A stretch of DNA of 64,000 nt from CAYOUV01 sp964407265 (GTDB lineage Bacteria > Chloroflexota > Anaerolineae > Anaerolineales > Villigracilaceae). The notes beneath the pieces were generated by a model. The model did no database searches, was not told the DNA's origin, and saw nothing but the letters and a program-made list of their open reading frames with translations. Below, in pieces: positions 26,835 to 33,635 of this stretch. The number at the start of each line of letters is the position of its first letter. Positions within the stretch are counted from its first letter, which is position 1. The DNA lies in the NCBI GenBank assembly GCA_964407265.1, contig CAYOUV010000005.1:18886-82885 (forward strand). The letters are read 5' to 3'. The translations under genes and the position numbers were made by a program.

Positions 26835-27170
26835 TCATTCGAGTTCAGCAATTAGGTTGGCTTTTACATTAATACTGTCGCGCAAAACACCACGCAAAAT
26901 ATCGAGTGCCTCGATTAACCTTCTGTCAGCAAGATCGTAAATGATGTTCACTCCATCGCGTGTTGTTCGTACAAGTCCGCGGTCGCGCAAAATTTTCAAA
27001 TGGCGTGAAGTTGTCGATTGGGTGGTGCCAAGCTCATTGGTCAACTCTGTGACATTCCGTGGGTCTTCGCTTAATGCATATAAGATCAGAATCCGCGTCG
27101 GATCGGCAAACGCCGAACATAGATTTGCTTCGAGCTGGGAAACTTCTTGCATCAGGGTCTGGTTGAGCAT
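26835..27170 (-). CDS. ArsR family transcriptional regulator
   Basis: 111 residues. Winged-helix core FADPTRILILYALSEDPRNV-TELTNELGTTQSTTSRHLKILR followed by VRTTRDGVNIIYDLADRR. Only one Cys (C18), so it lacks the usual metal-thiolate cysteine pair of ArsR/SmtB; a redox or other ligand is possible. First gene of the - strand operon, 44 bp before the cytochrome gene, with palindromic repeats upstream that may be its own operator. Confidence 0.9.
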   Translation of the reverse strand: MLNQTLMQEVSQLEANLCSAFADPTRILILYALSEDPRNVTELTNELGTTQSTTSRHLKILRDRGLVRTTRDGVNIIYDLADRRLIEALDILRGVLRDSINVKANLIAELE

Positions 27171-27557
27171 GTTTGAACTCCAATATATTCACATAAGCGC
27201 ATATACAACCAGCGTTATTGTAGTGTCACATATATATTTACGGTAGTGAAAACTGTCACTATATATGTGATTAATGTCACTATCGGATTTATACAAAACC
27301 CACTCATTTAAGCAGATCGATTGTCTATCTCCGCCCCACGCTCAACTACATACGAAACATCTATCGCACCGTAAGCAGAGATTACACCTTCCCGTTGTCT
27401 CTTGAAAGTTTTTTTGTGGGCATTCTTAGAATTCCAATTAAATGACCCGGTATTTACAAGCAACATGAATATCACAATATAATGGTAATTAATATGAATA
27501 TATACAATATATGTACTATAATATTGGTATACACACCTAATAATAAAGGACTTTCCA
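27171..27557. promoter_or_regulatory. AT-rich divergent control region with repeated TCAC/GTGA boxes
   Basis: 387 bp between the divergent ArsR and XRE genes. TCACATATATA (27226-27236) is an inverted copy of TATATATGTGA (27260-27270). GTCACTAT occurs at 27255 and 27276, and TAGTGA/TCACTA form a shorter palindrome at 27243-27261. These boxes lie 56-113 bp before the ArsR start and are candidate operators. Near the XRE gene a TATAAT occurs at 27517-27522 and AAAGGA precedes the start. The middle part (27291-27480) shows nothing recognised. Confidence 0.5.
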
Positions 27558-28235
27558 ATGACAATAGATCCTCAATCAAGAAAAACAAGCGTATCCCTAA
27601 AAAGGAACACTGGCCCAAAATTAAATAGCCCCATTACCAGTAAATTAGAAGAAGCAGAGATAAGTGTTGGGCAACGCCTGCGCAAGGTTCGCGTTTTACG
27701 AGGACTATCCATGCGCGCACTGGCTGAGATGAGCGGGTTAAATATCAACACCCTAAGCCTGATTGAGAATGAACATACCTCACCGAGCGTCAGCACTTTA
27801 CAACAACTGGCGCAAAGCCTGCAAGTTCCTATCACTGAGTTCTTCGAAACTGACCATGGCAGCGAGGAACTTGTTTACCAGAAACAAGGCCAACGACCTC
27901 GGGTTTCATTCGAGACCAGCACCATGGAAGATCTTGCAGCGGGGATGCCGCATTTTGGCGCCGAACCTCTAATCGTGACACTGAATCCCGGAGCCGGAAG
28001 CGGAAAAAATCCTATCGTGCATACGGGACGCGAATTTGTGTACTGCCTTGAAGGTCATGTCGCCTACACCGTCAATAATCAAAAATATTTAATGGACCCG
28101 GGAGATAGTCTCGTCTTTGAAGCTTACCTGCCACATCAATGGAAAAATTCCGATCCTGCGCCAGCGCGGATATTGTTGGTACTCTGCCCGATGGATGCCC
28201 GTGATAGTCCAACAGAGCGCCATTTCTCCAAGTAG
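27558..28235 (+). CDS. XRE family regulator with C-terminal cupin sensor domain
   Basis: 225 residues. Helix-turn-helix at about 37-92 (VGQRLRKVRVLRGLSMRALA, then MSGLNINTLSLIENEHTSPS), cupin_2 domain at about 135-215 (HTGREFVYCLEGHVAYTVNN, DPGDSLVFEAYLPHQW). Such proteins sense a small metabolite in the cupin barrel. It lies divergent to the respiratory operon and just before a cytochrome gene, so either could be its target. Confidence 0.9.
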   Translation: MTIDPQSRKTSVSLKRNTGPKLNSPITSKLEEAEISVGQRLRKVRVLRGLSMRALAEMSGLNINTLSLIENEHTSPSVSTLQQLAQSLQVPITEFFETDHGSEELVYQKQGQRPRVSFETSTMEDLAAGMPHFGAEPLIVTLNPGAGSGKNPIVHTGREFVYCLEGHVAYTVNNQKYLMDPGDSLVFEAYLPHQWKNSDPAPARILLVLCPMDARDSPTERHFSK

Positions 28236-28266
28236 GCCTGTAAGACACCCTGAAAGGATGTGTTCT

Positions 28267-28833
28267 ATGTCTACAAAAATGATTTTCAGATGGTTCTTTA
28301 TTTTTTCACTGGCTGGGATTATCGTTCTACTAGTGATTGGGGTTGGCACCCTGCCTGTCCGCGCCCAATGTGAAGACCCGCAACCATCCTCATGCACTAC
28401 CTGTCATGCCCAGGAAGACCCGGTAAATGAAAAAGGAAGCTGGCACATCATCCATGCCAGCAAGGACATCTGCATTAATTGCCACGGGGGCAACGGCAGT
28501 GCAACCGATAAAGATCTGGCTCACGAAGGCCTGACAGCCCATCCCCTGGACGATATTTACACAGACTGCCATAGTTGTCATCCGGACTTCAATTCGCGGG
28601 CAGCGCAATTTGCTCCGATCCTGGGTGTCACACCTGGTGGTTGTTCAACGCCAACACCAGTTCCGATGAGCAGTCTCCCCGGCGAGCCGCCCTCCGGCAT
28701 TAACATTAATTCTGAGTTGGCAAACGCAACTTCATCTCTGCAACCTTTTTTGGTAATCAGCGCCGGGCTGTTTATCCTGACTCTCTTTTTGTTCGGTCTG
28801 GGATGGTTGGAACGACATCAAGGAAAAAGCTAA
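28267..28833 (+). CDS. membrane-anchored trihaem cytochrome c, second copy
   Basis: 188 residues from the ATG at 28267 (AAAGGA upstream; an ATG at 28258 overlaps that site). Signal peptide to about PVRAQ, haem motifs CTTCH, CINCH and CHSCH, spacer, then a C-terminal helix (FLVISAGLFILTLFLFGLGW). Same order and spacing of haems as the cytochrome at 25960, including NCHGGNGSATDKDLAH-like sequence, but without its long cytoplasmic tail. The two flank the ArsR/XRE control region. Confidence 0.88.
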   Translation: MSTKMIFRWFFIFSLAGIIVLLVIGVGTLPVRAQCEDPQPSSCTTCHAQEDPVNEKGSWHIIHASKDICINCHGGNGSATDKDLAHEGLTAHPLDDIYTDCHSCHPDFNSRAAQFAPILGVTPGGCSTPTPVPMSSLPGEPPSGININSELANATSSLQPFLVISAGLFILTLFLFGLGWLERHQGKS

Positions 28834-28892
28834 ATCGCAGGTTATTTAGAATAAATTACTTGGGAGTTCTTCTTGAAAGTAAGAGGTGAGCC

Positions 28893-29096
28893 GTGAAAGA
28901 AAGAATGCTGTCTTTCGTTTACCTGTCCATAATTTTGGCATGCACAATCACCTTCCTTGCATTGCATGTGATCGCTTCCAGCGGACAATTAGAGACGCCG
29001 ATCAGTTGGCTCTCATTTATGGAATTCCTAACCCCGATTCTGATACTTGGATGGGCCTTGACGATCCATTTTGTTCACAAGGTAAGGGCTGCTTAA
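28893..29096 (+). CDS. small two-helix membrane protein
   Basis: 67 residues from a GTG at 28893; AGAGGTG lies about 5 nt before it (an ATG at 28905 is the alternative). Two hydrophobic segments (LSFVYLSIILACTITFLALHVIA and EFLTPILILGWALTIHFVHK by position 6-28 and 43-62). It follows the cytochrome gene by 59 bp and could be a small subunit of the same complex. Family not recognised. Confidence 0.55.
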   Translation: MKERMLSFVYLSIILACTITFLALHVIASSGQLETPISWLSFMEFLTPILILGWALTIHFVHKVRAA

Positions 29097-29194
29097 TGGG
29101 CAACAAAGCACAAAATCTAGCTGGCCATCGTTTTATTGGGTAAGAAAATCCCGAATATGGAAAATAGATGGCGCACAAATAAATAGAAACTAGA

Positions 29195-29530
29195 ATGAAT
29201 ACTGCGATATTTAGCAAACACATTTACACCTTGTCAACTATCAGTGCCGATGGAAGAAATATTTTTGACAATATTGATTCCCTGCGTCGCGTAGCACGGT
29301 GCGGACGAATGAGCCGAGCCTTCGCCGATAAGATCATGCTGGTTGTTACCAGCATCGATGGCTATCGCAACTTTTTCGATGGACATAGCCGGGCTGCAGC
29401 CTCAGGGCATATTGGCGTGCACTTGGAAACCATCTGGATACATTCTTCGAGGTTGTTTCTGTGGTTGTTCAAGGCAAAAGGTGAAGGCCATCAGGTGATC
29501 AGAAACGTACTACAAAGTGAATGGGCATGA
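29195..29530 (+). pseudogene. degenerate AhpD/carboxymuconolactone-decarboxylase-like gene without catalytic cysteines
   Basis: 111 codons, no ribosome site before the ATG. The stretch RMSRAFADKIMLVVTSIDGY and RNFFDGHSRAAASGHIGVH follows the AhpD/CMD pattern of KIMLxVTxxNGCxYCxxGHxxAA, but the two catalytic cysteines are replaced by Tyr and Phe. The rest does not match the family. It may be a decayed copy or a repurposed small protein. Family link is my pattern reading and is uncertain. Confidence 0.35.
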
Positions 29531-29538
29531 TTTTTGTA

Positions 29539-29575
29539 TTGACTTATTGTCTATAGTAATATATACTATAGACAA
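29539..29575 (+). promoter_or_regulatory. promoter with overlapping PadR-type palindromic operator
   Basis: TTGACT (29539-29544), a 17-nt spacer and TATACT (29562-29567) make a near-consensus sigma-70-type promoter. A perfect inverted repeat, TTGTCTATAGTA and TACTATAGACAA with a 5-nt spacer (29547-29575), covers the spacer and -10 box. The PadR gene starts 13 nt downstream, so autorepression is the obvious reading. Confidence 0.8.
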
Positions 29576-29587
29576 AGGAGAAATACA

Positions 29588-29971
29588 ATGCCCGGTGGAA
29601 GAGGTTTTGGACAGGGTCGCGGACGAGGTGGTGGCAGACGAAAAATGTTTTTTCTGGAATCCTGCCTGCTGGTGCTTTTACACCGCGAACCCGGCTACGG
29701 GTACGGCCTGATGGACGGCTTGCAGGAATTTGGCTTCGATACCACCCAAATGGATATCAGTATCCTATACCGGGTACTGCGCGACCTGGAAACCACTGGA
29801 CTGGTAGTCAGTTCGTGGGATGAGAACAGCCTCGGCCCCCGGCGGCGCATGTACACCATCACTTCTCAGGGCGAATCCACGCTGGCGGAGTGGGTGCAAT
29901 CCCTGCGCCAGCGGCGCAAGGAAATCGAATCACTTGAAGCGGCGTATAACGCCGTAAAGAAAAACAACTGA
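29588..29971 (+). CDS. PadR family transcriptional regulator
   Basis: 127 residues. A Gly/Arg-rich start (PGGRGFGQGRGRGGGRRK) precedes the PadR winged helix: FFLESCLLVLLHREPGYGYG, MDISILYRVLRDLETTGLV and RRRMYTITSQGE. AAAGGAG lies 8 nt before the ATG. First gene of the DUF5320/NifX/MinD group, which it probably controls through the palindrome at its promoter. The Gly/Arg start resembles that of the DUF5320 protein next door. Confidence 0.92.
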   Translation: MPGGRGFGQGRGRGGGRRKMFFLESCLLVLLHREPGYGYGLMDGLQEFGFDTTQMDISILYRVLRDLETTGLVVSSWDENSLGPRRRMYTITSQGESTLAEWVQSLRQRRKEIESLEAAYNAVKKNN

Positions 29972-29998
29972 TGCAAGACATCAAAAGGAGATGAAACC

Positions 29999-30235
29999 AT
30001 GCCATTCAAAGACGGTTCTGGACCGAACGGACAAGGCGCGCGCACTGGGCGCGGCGCGGGCAACTGCAACGGACAAGGCGGTACGGGCCGCGGTCGCGGC
30101 TTTGGCAGGCGCGGACGGGGTTTGGGCACCAACGCCAATGCAACCCAGGGAAATTCCTGGATTCAAACCCAACTCAACGACCTGCAAGCCGCTATCGAAA
30201 AACTGACAGAGCGGTTGAATACAAGTGGGAAGTGA
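29999..30235 (+). CDS. DUF5320-like Gly/Arg-rich small protein
   Basis: 78 residues. N-terminal part is repeats of Gly, Arg, Asn and Gln (NGQGARTGRGAGNCNGQGG) as in DUF5320 proteins that begin MPxxDGTGPxGxGxxTGRG; the C-terminal 30 residues form a short coiled coil (TQLNDLQAAIEKLTERL). AAAAGGAG precedes the start. DUF5320 genes are often found beside NifX-like and MinD-ferredoxin genes, as here. Function unknown; RNA, metal or cluster binding are possibilities. Confidence 0.8.
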   Translation: MPFKDGSGPNGQGARTGRGAGNCNGQGGTGRGRGFGRRGRGLGTNANATQGNSWIQTQLNDLQAAIEKLTERLNTSGK

Positions 30236-30244
30236 GGAGAACAA

Positions 30245-30293
30245 GTGAGGAGTAAAAAGTCGAACTACTAACTTTTTACTCCTCACTGTTTTT
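30245..30293 (+). terminator. strong intrinsic terminator after the DUF5320 gene
   Basis: GTGAGGAGTAAAAAGT (30245-30260) pairs perfectly over 16 bp with ACTTTTTACTCCTCAC (30271-30286) around a 10-nt loop, followed by TGTTTTT. It separates PadR-DUF5320 from the NifX-MinD genes, so full-length transcripts through it may be partial. Confidence 0.75.
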
Positions 30294-30318
30294 AATCATC
30301 AAAAGGAGATCATCATTC

Positions 30319-30696
30319 ATGAAACTTGCCATCTCTATTTCTGGGAATACCCTCGAATCCCCCTTCGACCCGCGCTTCGGGCGCGCCGCCGCATTTTGCC
30401 TTGTGGATAGCGAAACCGACGCATGGAGCGCCCACGCGAATCCCGCGCTTTCTGCTTCGGGCGGCGCGGGTGTACAGGCGGCGCAGTTCATCGCTACCAC
30501 GGGTGCTCAGGTTGCTATCAGCGGCGCGTTTGGGCCAAATGCTTATGACGCCCTGTCCGCCGCAAATATCCAAATGTACCTTGCTCCAAGCGGAAGGGAA
30601 CATACTGCAGCCGAAATTTTGGTACTGTTCAAAGCAGGCAAACTGAGCAAAGCCGAAGTCGCCACCCACGCGGGACGCCACGAGGGTCACAACTAA
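30319..30696 (+). CDS. NifX/NifB-like dinitrogenase FeMo-cofactor domain protein (first)
   Basis: 125 residues. KLAISISGNTLESPFDPRFG is the usual N-terminal signature, followed by GAGVQAAQFIATTGAQVAIS and GPNAYDALSAANIQMY. A His-containing C-terminus (HAGRHEGHN) could bind metal. Start has AAAAGGAG upstream. These small domains hold FeS or FeMo cluster precursors; outside nitrogen fixation they accompany MinD-ferredoxin ATPases, as here. It overlaps the next gene by 1 nt. Confidence 0.9.
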   Translation: MKLAISISGNTLESPFDPRFGRAAAFCLVDSETDAWSAHANPALSASGGAGVQAAQFIATTGAQVAISGAFGPNAYDALSAANIQMYLAPSGREHTAAEILVLFKAGKLSKAEVATHAGRHEGHN

Positions 30697-31544
30697 TGCG
30701 AATTGTGGTTGCCAGCGGCAAGGGCGGCACGGGCAAAACCACCGTCGCCACCAGCCTGGCGCTGGCTGCTGGAGAATTCGTCCACTTTATGGATTGCGAT
30801 GTAGAAGCGCCCAACGCCGCGCTGTTTCTCCATCCCGTATTGGACCAACATCAAGAAGTCGGCATTCTGCTGCCGGTGGTCGATGAATCGCTCTGCACAT
30901 ACTGCGGCAAGTGCGCCGAGATCTGTGAGTTTCACGCCATCGCCATCATCGGTAAAAAGACGCTGGTCTTCCCAGAACTGTGTCACGGCTGCGGCAGTTG
31001 CACGCTGGTCTGCCCCGAAAAAGCGATCAGCGAGCGGCTGGACGTGATGGGTGTGCTGGAAAGCGGAATGACCGCCACTGGCATAGATTTTGCCCAAGGT
31101 GTGATGAACGTCGGCGAGCCGATGGCAGTGCCAATCATTCGTCAGTTGAAAAAGTGGATGCCCGCGACTCCGCCCGCCATCGAGATTCGGGATGCCCCAC
31201 CCGGCGCATCCTGCCCGGTGGTCGAGACGATTCGCGGCGCGGACTTTGTCTTGCTCGTGACCGAGCCGACACCCTTTGGCCTGCACGACCTGAAACAAGT
31301 GGTCGGCATCGCCCGCGAGTTGGGCATCCCCGCCGGGGTAGTGGTCAACCGCGACGGGATTGGCGACAACGCCGTTGAAGCCTACTGCACCGAAGCGGGT
31401 CTGCCCATCCTGTTGAGAATCCCGATGGAGCGGCGTTTCGCCGAGGCAATCGCCAGCGGCAGAACCCTGGTGGAGGCCGCACCGGAGTATCGCCAGGCAT
31501 TCCTCACATTGCTCGAAAACATCACAGCGAGGGCAGCCGTATGA
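30696..31544 (+). CDS. MinD-type P-loop ATPase with ferredoxin insert (first)
   Basis: 282 residues. Deviant Walker A SGKGGTGKTTVATSL near residue 6, then two [4Fe-4S] groups inserted at about 65-110 (CTYCGKCAEIC and CHGCGSCTLVC), then the ATPase core continues (APPGASCPVVETIRGADFVL, PTPFGLHDLKQVV). Same family as Mrp/NBP35-like cluster carriers. The next gene is a close relative, so the two probably form a heterodimer for FeS or metal-cluster assembly or electron transfer. Target unknown. Confidence 0.93.
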   Translation: MRIVVASGKGGTGKTTVATSLALAAGEFVHFMDCDVEAPNAALFLHPVLDQHQEVGILLPVVDESLCTYCGKCAEICEFHAIAIIGKKTLVFPELCHGCGSCTLVCPEKAISERLDVMGVLESGMTATGIDFAQGVMNVGEPMAVPIIRQLKKWMPATPPAIEIRDAPPGASCPVVETIRGADFVLLVTEPTPFGLHDLKQVVGIARELGIPAGVVVNRDGIGDNAVEAYCTEAGLPILLRIPMERRFAEAIASGRTLVEAAPEYRQAFLTLLENITARAAV

Positions 31545-32440
31545 AGCAACTCATCATCCTCAGCGGCAAGGGCGGAACTGGCAAGACCAGCGTCACTGCC
31601 GCGTTCGCCCATCTCGCTGCGCAAAGCCGTTTTGCAAATCAAGTGATTCTGGCGGACGCGGACGTTGATGCCGCCAACCTGGAACTCGTGCTCCAGCCGC
31701 GTTTGCTGGAACAGCAGGATTTCAAGGGCGGCAAAGTGGCAGTGATCAACCCGGACACCTGTGCTTCCTGCGGGGACTGTGTGGCTGTTTGCCGCTTCGA
31801 CGCCATCAACTACGCTGATAGTTTGTACTTGATTGACCCCATCGCCTGTGACGGCTGTGCGGCTTGTGTCTATCAATGCCCGAGTGAAAGCATAACCATG
31901 CACGAACAAGTGGCGGGTAAGTTTTATTTTTCCGAGAGCCGTTACGGTCCGCTGTACCATGCGAACCTGTTTCCGGGACAGGAAAATTCCGGCAAACTGG
32001 TGACGCTGGTCAAACAGCGCGCCCGCCTGCAAGCCTTGGATGAGAATCGCGAACTGGTCCTTGTGGATGGGCCGCCCGGCATCGGCTGTCCGGTCATTTC
32101 GGCAGTATCAGGTGCAAACCTGGCGCTGATCGTCGCCGAACCGACGGTGGCGGGAGTGCACGACATGCGCCGCATCTTGCAAACCGTCCAGCATTTTGGC
32201 GTGCACGCCGTGGTCTGTATCAACAAAGCGGACATCTACCCCGCAGGCGCGGACGATATCGAAGCGTTTTGCCGCGAGAGTGGAATCGGAACTGTCGGCA
32301 GGATCCCGTTCGACTTAACGGTAGCCAGCGCGATGGTCGCGGGCGAAGCGGTGACGGCCTTCCAACCGGATGCCCCTGCCAGCCTCGCCATCGCTGTAAT
32401 TTGGGAGAGAGTCATCCCTTCCTTATTGGAGTCAAAATGA
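31541..32440 (+). CDS. MinD-type P-loop ATPase with ferredoxin insert (second)
   Basis: 299 residues. Walker A SGKGGTGKTSVTAAFAHLAA, ferredoxin insert CASCGDCVAVC and CDGCAACVYQC (about 70-115), then DGPPGIGCPVISAVSGANLA as the switch region. ATGA overlap with the first ATPase gene. Tandem pairs of this kind occur in many anaerobes beside NifX-like genes. Expected to be cytoplasmic and to hydrolyse ATP while holding clusters. Confidence 0.93.
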   Translation: MKQLIILSGKGGTGKTSVTAAFAHLAAQSRFANQVILADADVDAANLELVLQPRLLEQQDFKGGKVAVINPDTCASCGDCVAVCRFDAINYADSLYLIDPIACDGCAACVYQCPSESITMHEQVAGKFYFSESRYGPLYHANLFPGQENSGKLVTLVKQRARLQALDENRELVLVDGPPGIGCPVISAVSGANLALIVAEPTVAGVHDMRRILQTVQHFGVHAVVCINKADIYPAGADDIEAFCRESGIGTVGRIPFDLTVASAMVAGEAVTAFQPDAPASLAIAVIWERVIPSLLESK

Positions 32441-32733
32441 GCGAGACTTCTCTAGAAGAAGCAATTTTGGAACGCCTGAGATCGGTGATTGACCCGGAAA
32501 CAAACACGGATGTGGTACGGATGCGTTTAGTGGAAAACATGTGGGCGGATGCGCTTGGCAAAGTGCACTATACTTTCCGACCATCATCGTTTGTCTGTCC
32601 GATTGCCGTTTCACTGGCGATGGATATCAAGAAGGCCGTGGCCGAAGTGCCCGGCGTGAAATCGCAGGAAATTGCCATCGAAGGATATTTGATGGCCGAA
32701 GACCTGAAAAAAATCATCAACGAGGAGATTTGA
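32437..32733 (+). CDS. MIP18/PaaD-like (DUF59) FeS assembly protein
   Basis: 98 residues from the ATG at 32437 (ATGA overlap). LRSVIDPETNTDVVRMRLVE is the DUF59 signature, and YTFRPSSFVCPIAVSLAMDI holds the conserved Cys (FVCP). Members help place FeS clusters on client proteins. Its place between MinD ATPases and a NifX-like protein supports a cluster-assembly unit. Confidence 0.9.
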   Translation: MSETSLEEAILERLRSVIDPETNTDVVRMRLVENMWADALGKVHYTFRPSSFVCPIAVSLAMDIKKAVAEVPGVKSQEIAIEGYLMAEDLKKIINEEI

Positions 32734-32734
32734 A

Positions 32735-33106
32735 ATGAAAATCGCAGTAACCGCAGAAAACAACAATGGACTCGAAAGCCTGGTTGCCCAGCACTTCGGG
32801 CACGCACCCTTCTTTATTTTAGCGGATGTGGAAAATGGCGAAGTGAGCGCCACGCAGGCTGTTGCCAACCCGTTTGCCGAAGCCCACCAGCCCGGGCAAA
32901 TCCCTGGGTTTATTCATGAGCAAAAAGCCAATGTGATCTTGAGCGGCGGCATGGGTGGACGCGCCATTGAATTTTTTGAGCAATTGGGAGTCAAAGCTGC
33001 CACCGGCGCAAACGGAACAGTGCGTCAGGCGCTGGAAACTTACCTGGGCGGCCAATTAAAGGAAGCCGCGCCGTGTGATGAAAGTGTGGCGCACGGACAC
33101 GGATAG
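32735..33106 (+). CDS. NifX/NifB-like dinitrogenase FeMo-cofactor domain protein (second)
   Basis: 123 residues. KIAVTAENNNGLESLVAQHFGHAPFF (first 26) and ILSGGMGGRAIEFFEQLGVK are family motifs. The tail CDESVAHGHG adds a Cys and two His that could bind a metal. It starts 1 nt after the DUF59 stop. It differs from the first NifX-like protein at 30319 and may be its partner in cluster transfer. Confidence 0.9.
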   Translation: MKIAVTAENNNGLESLVAQHFGHAPFFILADVENGEVSATQAVANPFAEAHQPGQIPGFIHEQKANVILSGGMGGRAIEFFEQLGVKAATGANGTVRQALETYLGGQLKEAAPCDESVAHGHG

Positions 33107-33118
33107 ATGGGATTTGTC

Positions 33119-33152
33119 TTTGGCCAAGCCGCCTCGAGGCGGCTTGGCCAAA
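33119..33152. repeat. 34-bp perfect palindrome
   Basis: TTTGGCCAAGCCGCC (33119-33133), TCGA, and its exact complement GGCGGCTTGGCCAAA (33138-33152) form a 34-bp perfect palindrome between the second NifX-like gene and the CGGC gene. As RNA it gives a 15-bp stem with a 4-nt loop. No U-run follows, so a terminator without tail, a processing site or a protein-binding site are all possible. Confidence 0.75.
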
Positions 33153-33185
33153 CGCTGGGCCAGTTCAGGCTGAGAAGGAGCAAGG

Positions 33186-33635
33186 ATGAGTAACACGACC
33201 AAGATTGGAATCATCATTTGCAATCGCTACCGGACTTGTGCGGGCGGAAAATGCCTGCGGGCAATGCGTAACAGGGAAGGCGCTTTCAGCATCTATGCCG
33301 ACGCTGAAATGGAACTGGTAGGCTACACCACTTGTGATGGCTGTCCGGGTGGTAATGTCGAATATACCGGGGAGGAAATGGTAAAGAATGGAACGCAAGT
33401 AATTCATCTGGCTACCGGGTTGCTTGTCGGCTATCCTCCTTGTCCTTATATTCACACGTTCAAGAATTTTCTCGAACAACGTTATGGGGTAAAGGTTGTC
33501 GTCGGTACGCACCCCATCCCCCAAAAATATCTGGATCTGCACACAAGTCTGGGGACGTGGGAAGATGCGGATGAATGGCGATCACTTTTAGAGCCAACCA
33601 TGGCAGATGAAGTGACTCGCAAGGCTTATGACTGA
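33186..33635 (+). CDS. CGGC domain protein (predicted metal/cluster-binding)
   Basis: 149 residues. IGIIICNRYRTCAGGKCLRA near the start, then GYTTCDGCPGGNVEYTGEEM and GYPPCPYIHTFKNFLEQRYG, the conserved cysteine and histidine pattern of the CGGC family. AGAAGGAG precedes the ATG. These proteins occur in anaerobes and are thought to bind metal, but their reaction is unknown. Overlaps the radical SAM gene by 8 nt. Confidence 0.85.
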   Translation: MSNTTKIGIIICNRYRTCAGGKCLRAMRNREGAFSIYADAEMELVGYTTCDGCPGGNVEYTGEEMVKNGTQVIHLATGLLVGYPPCPYIHTFKNFLEQRYGVKVVVGTHPIPQKYLDLHTSLGTWEDADEWRSLLEPTMADEVTRKAYD

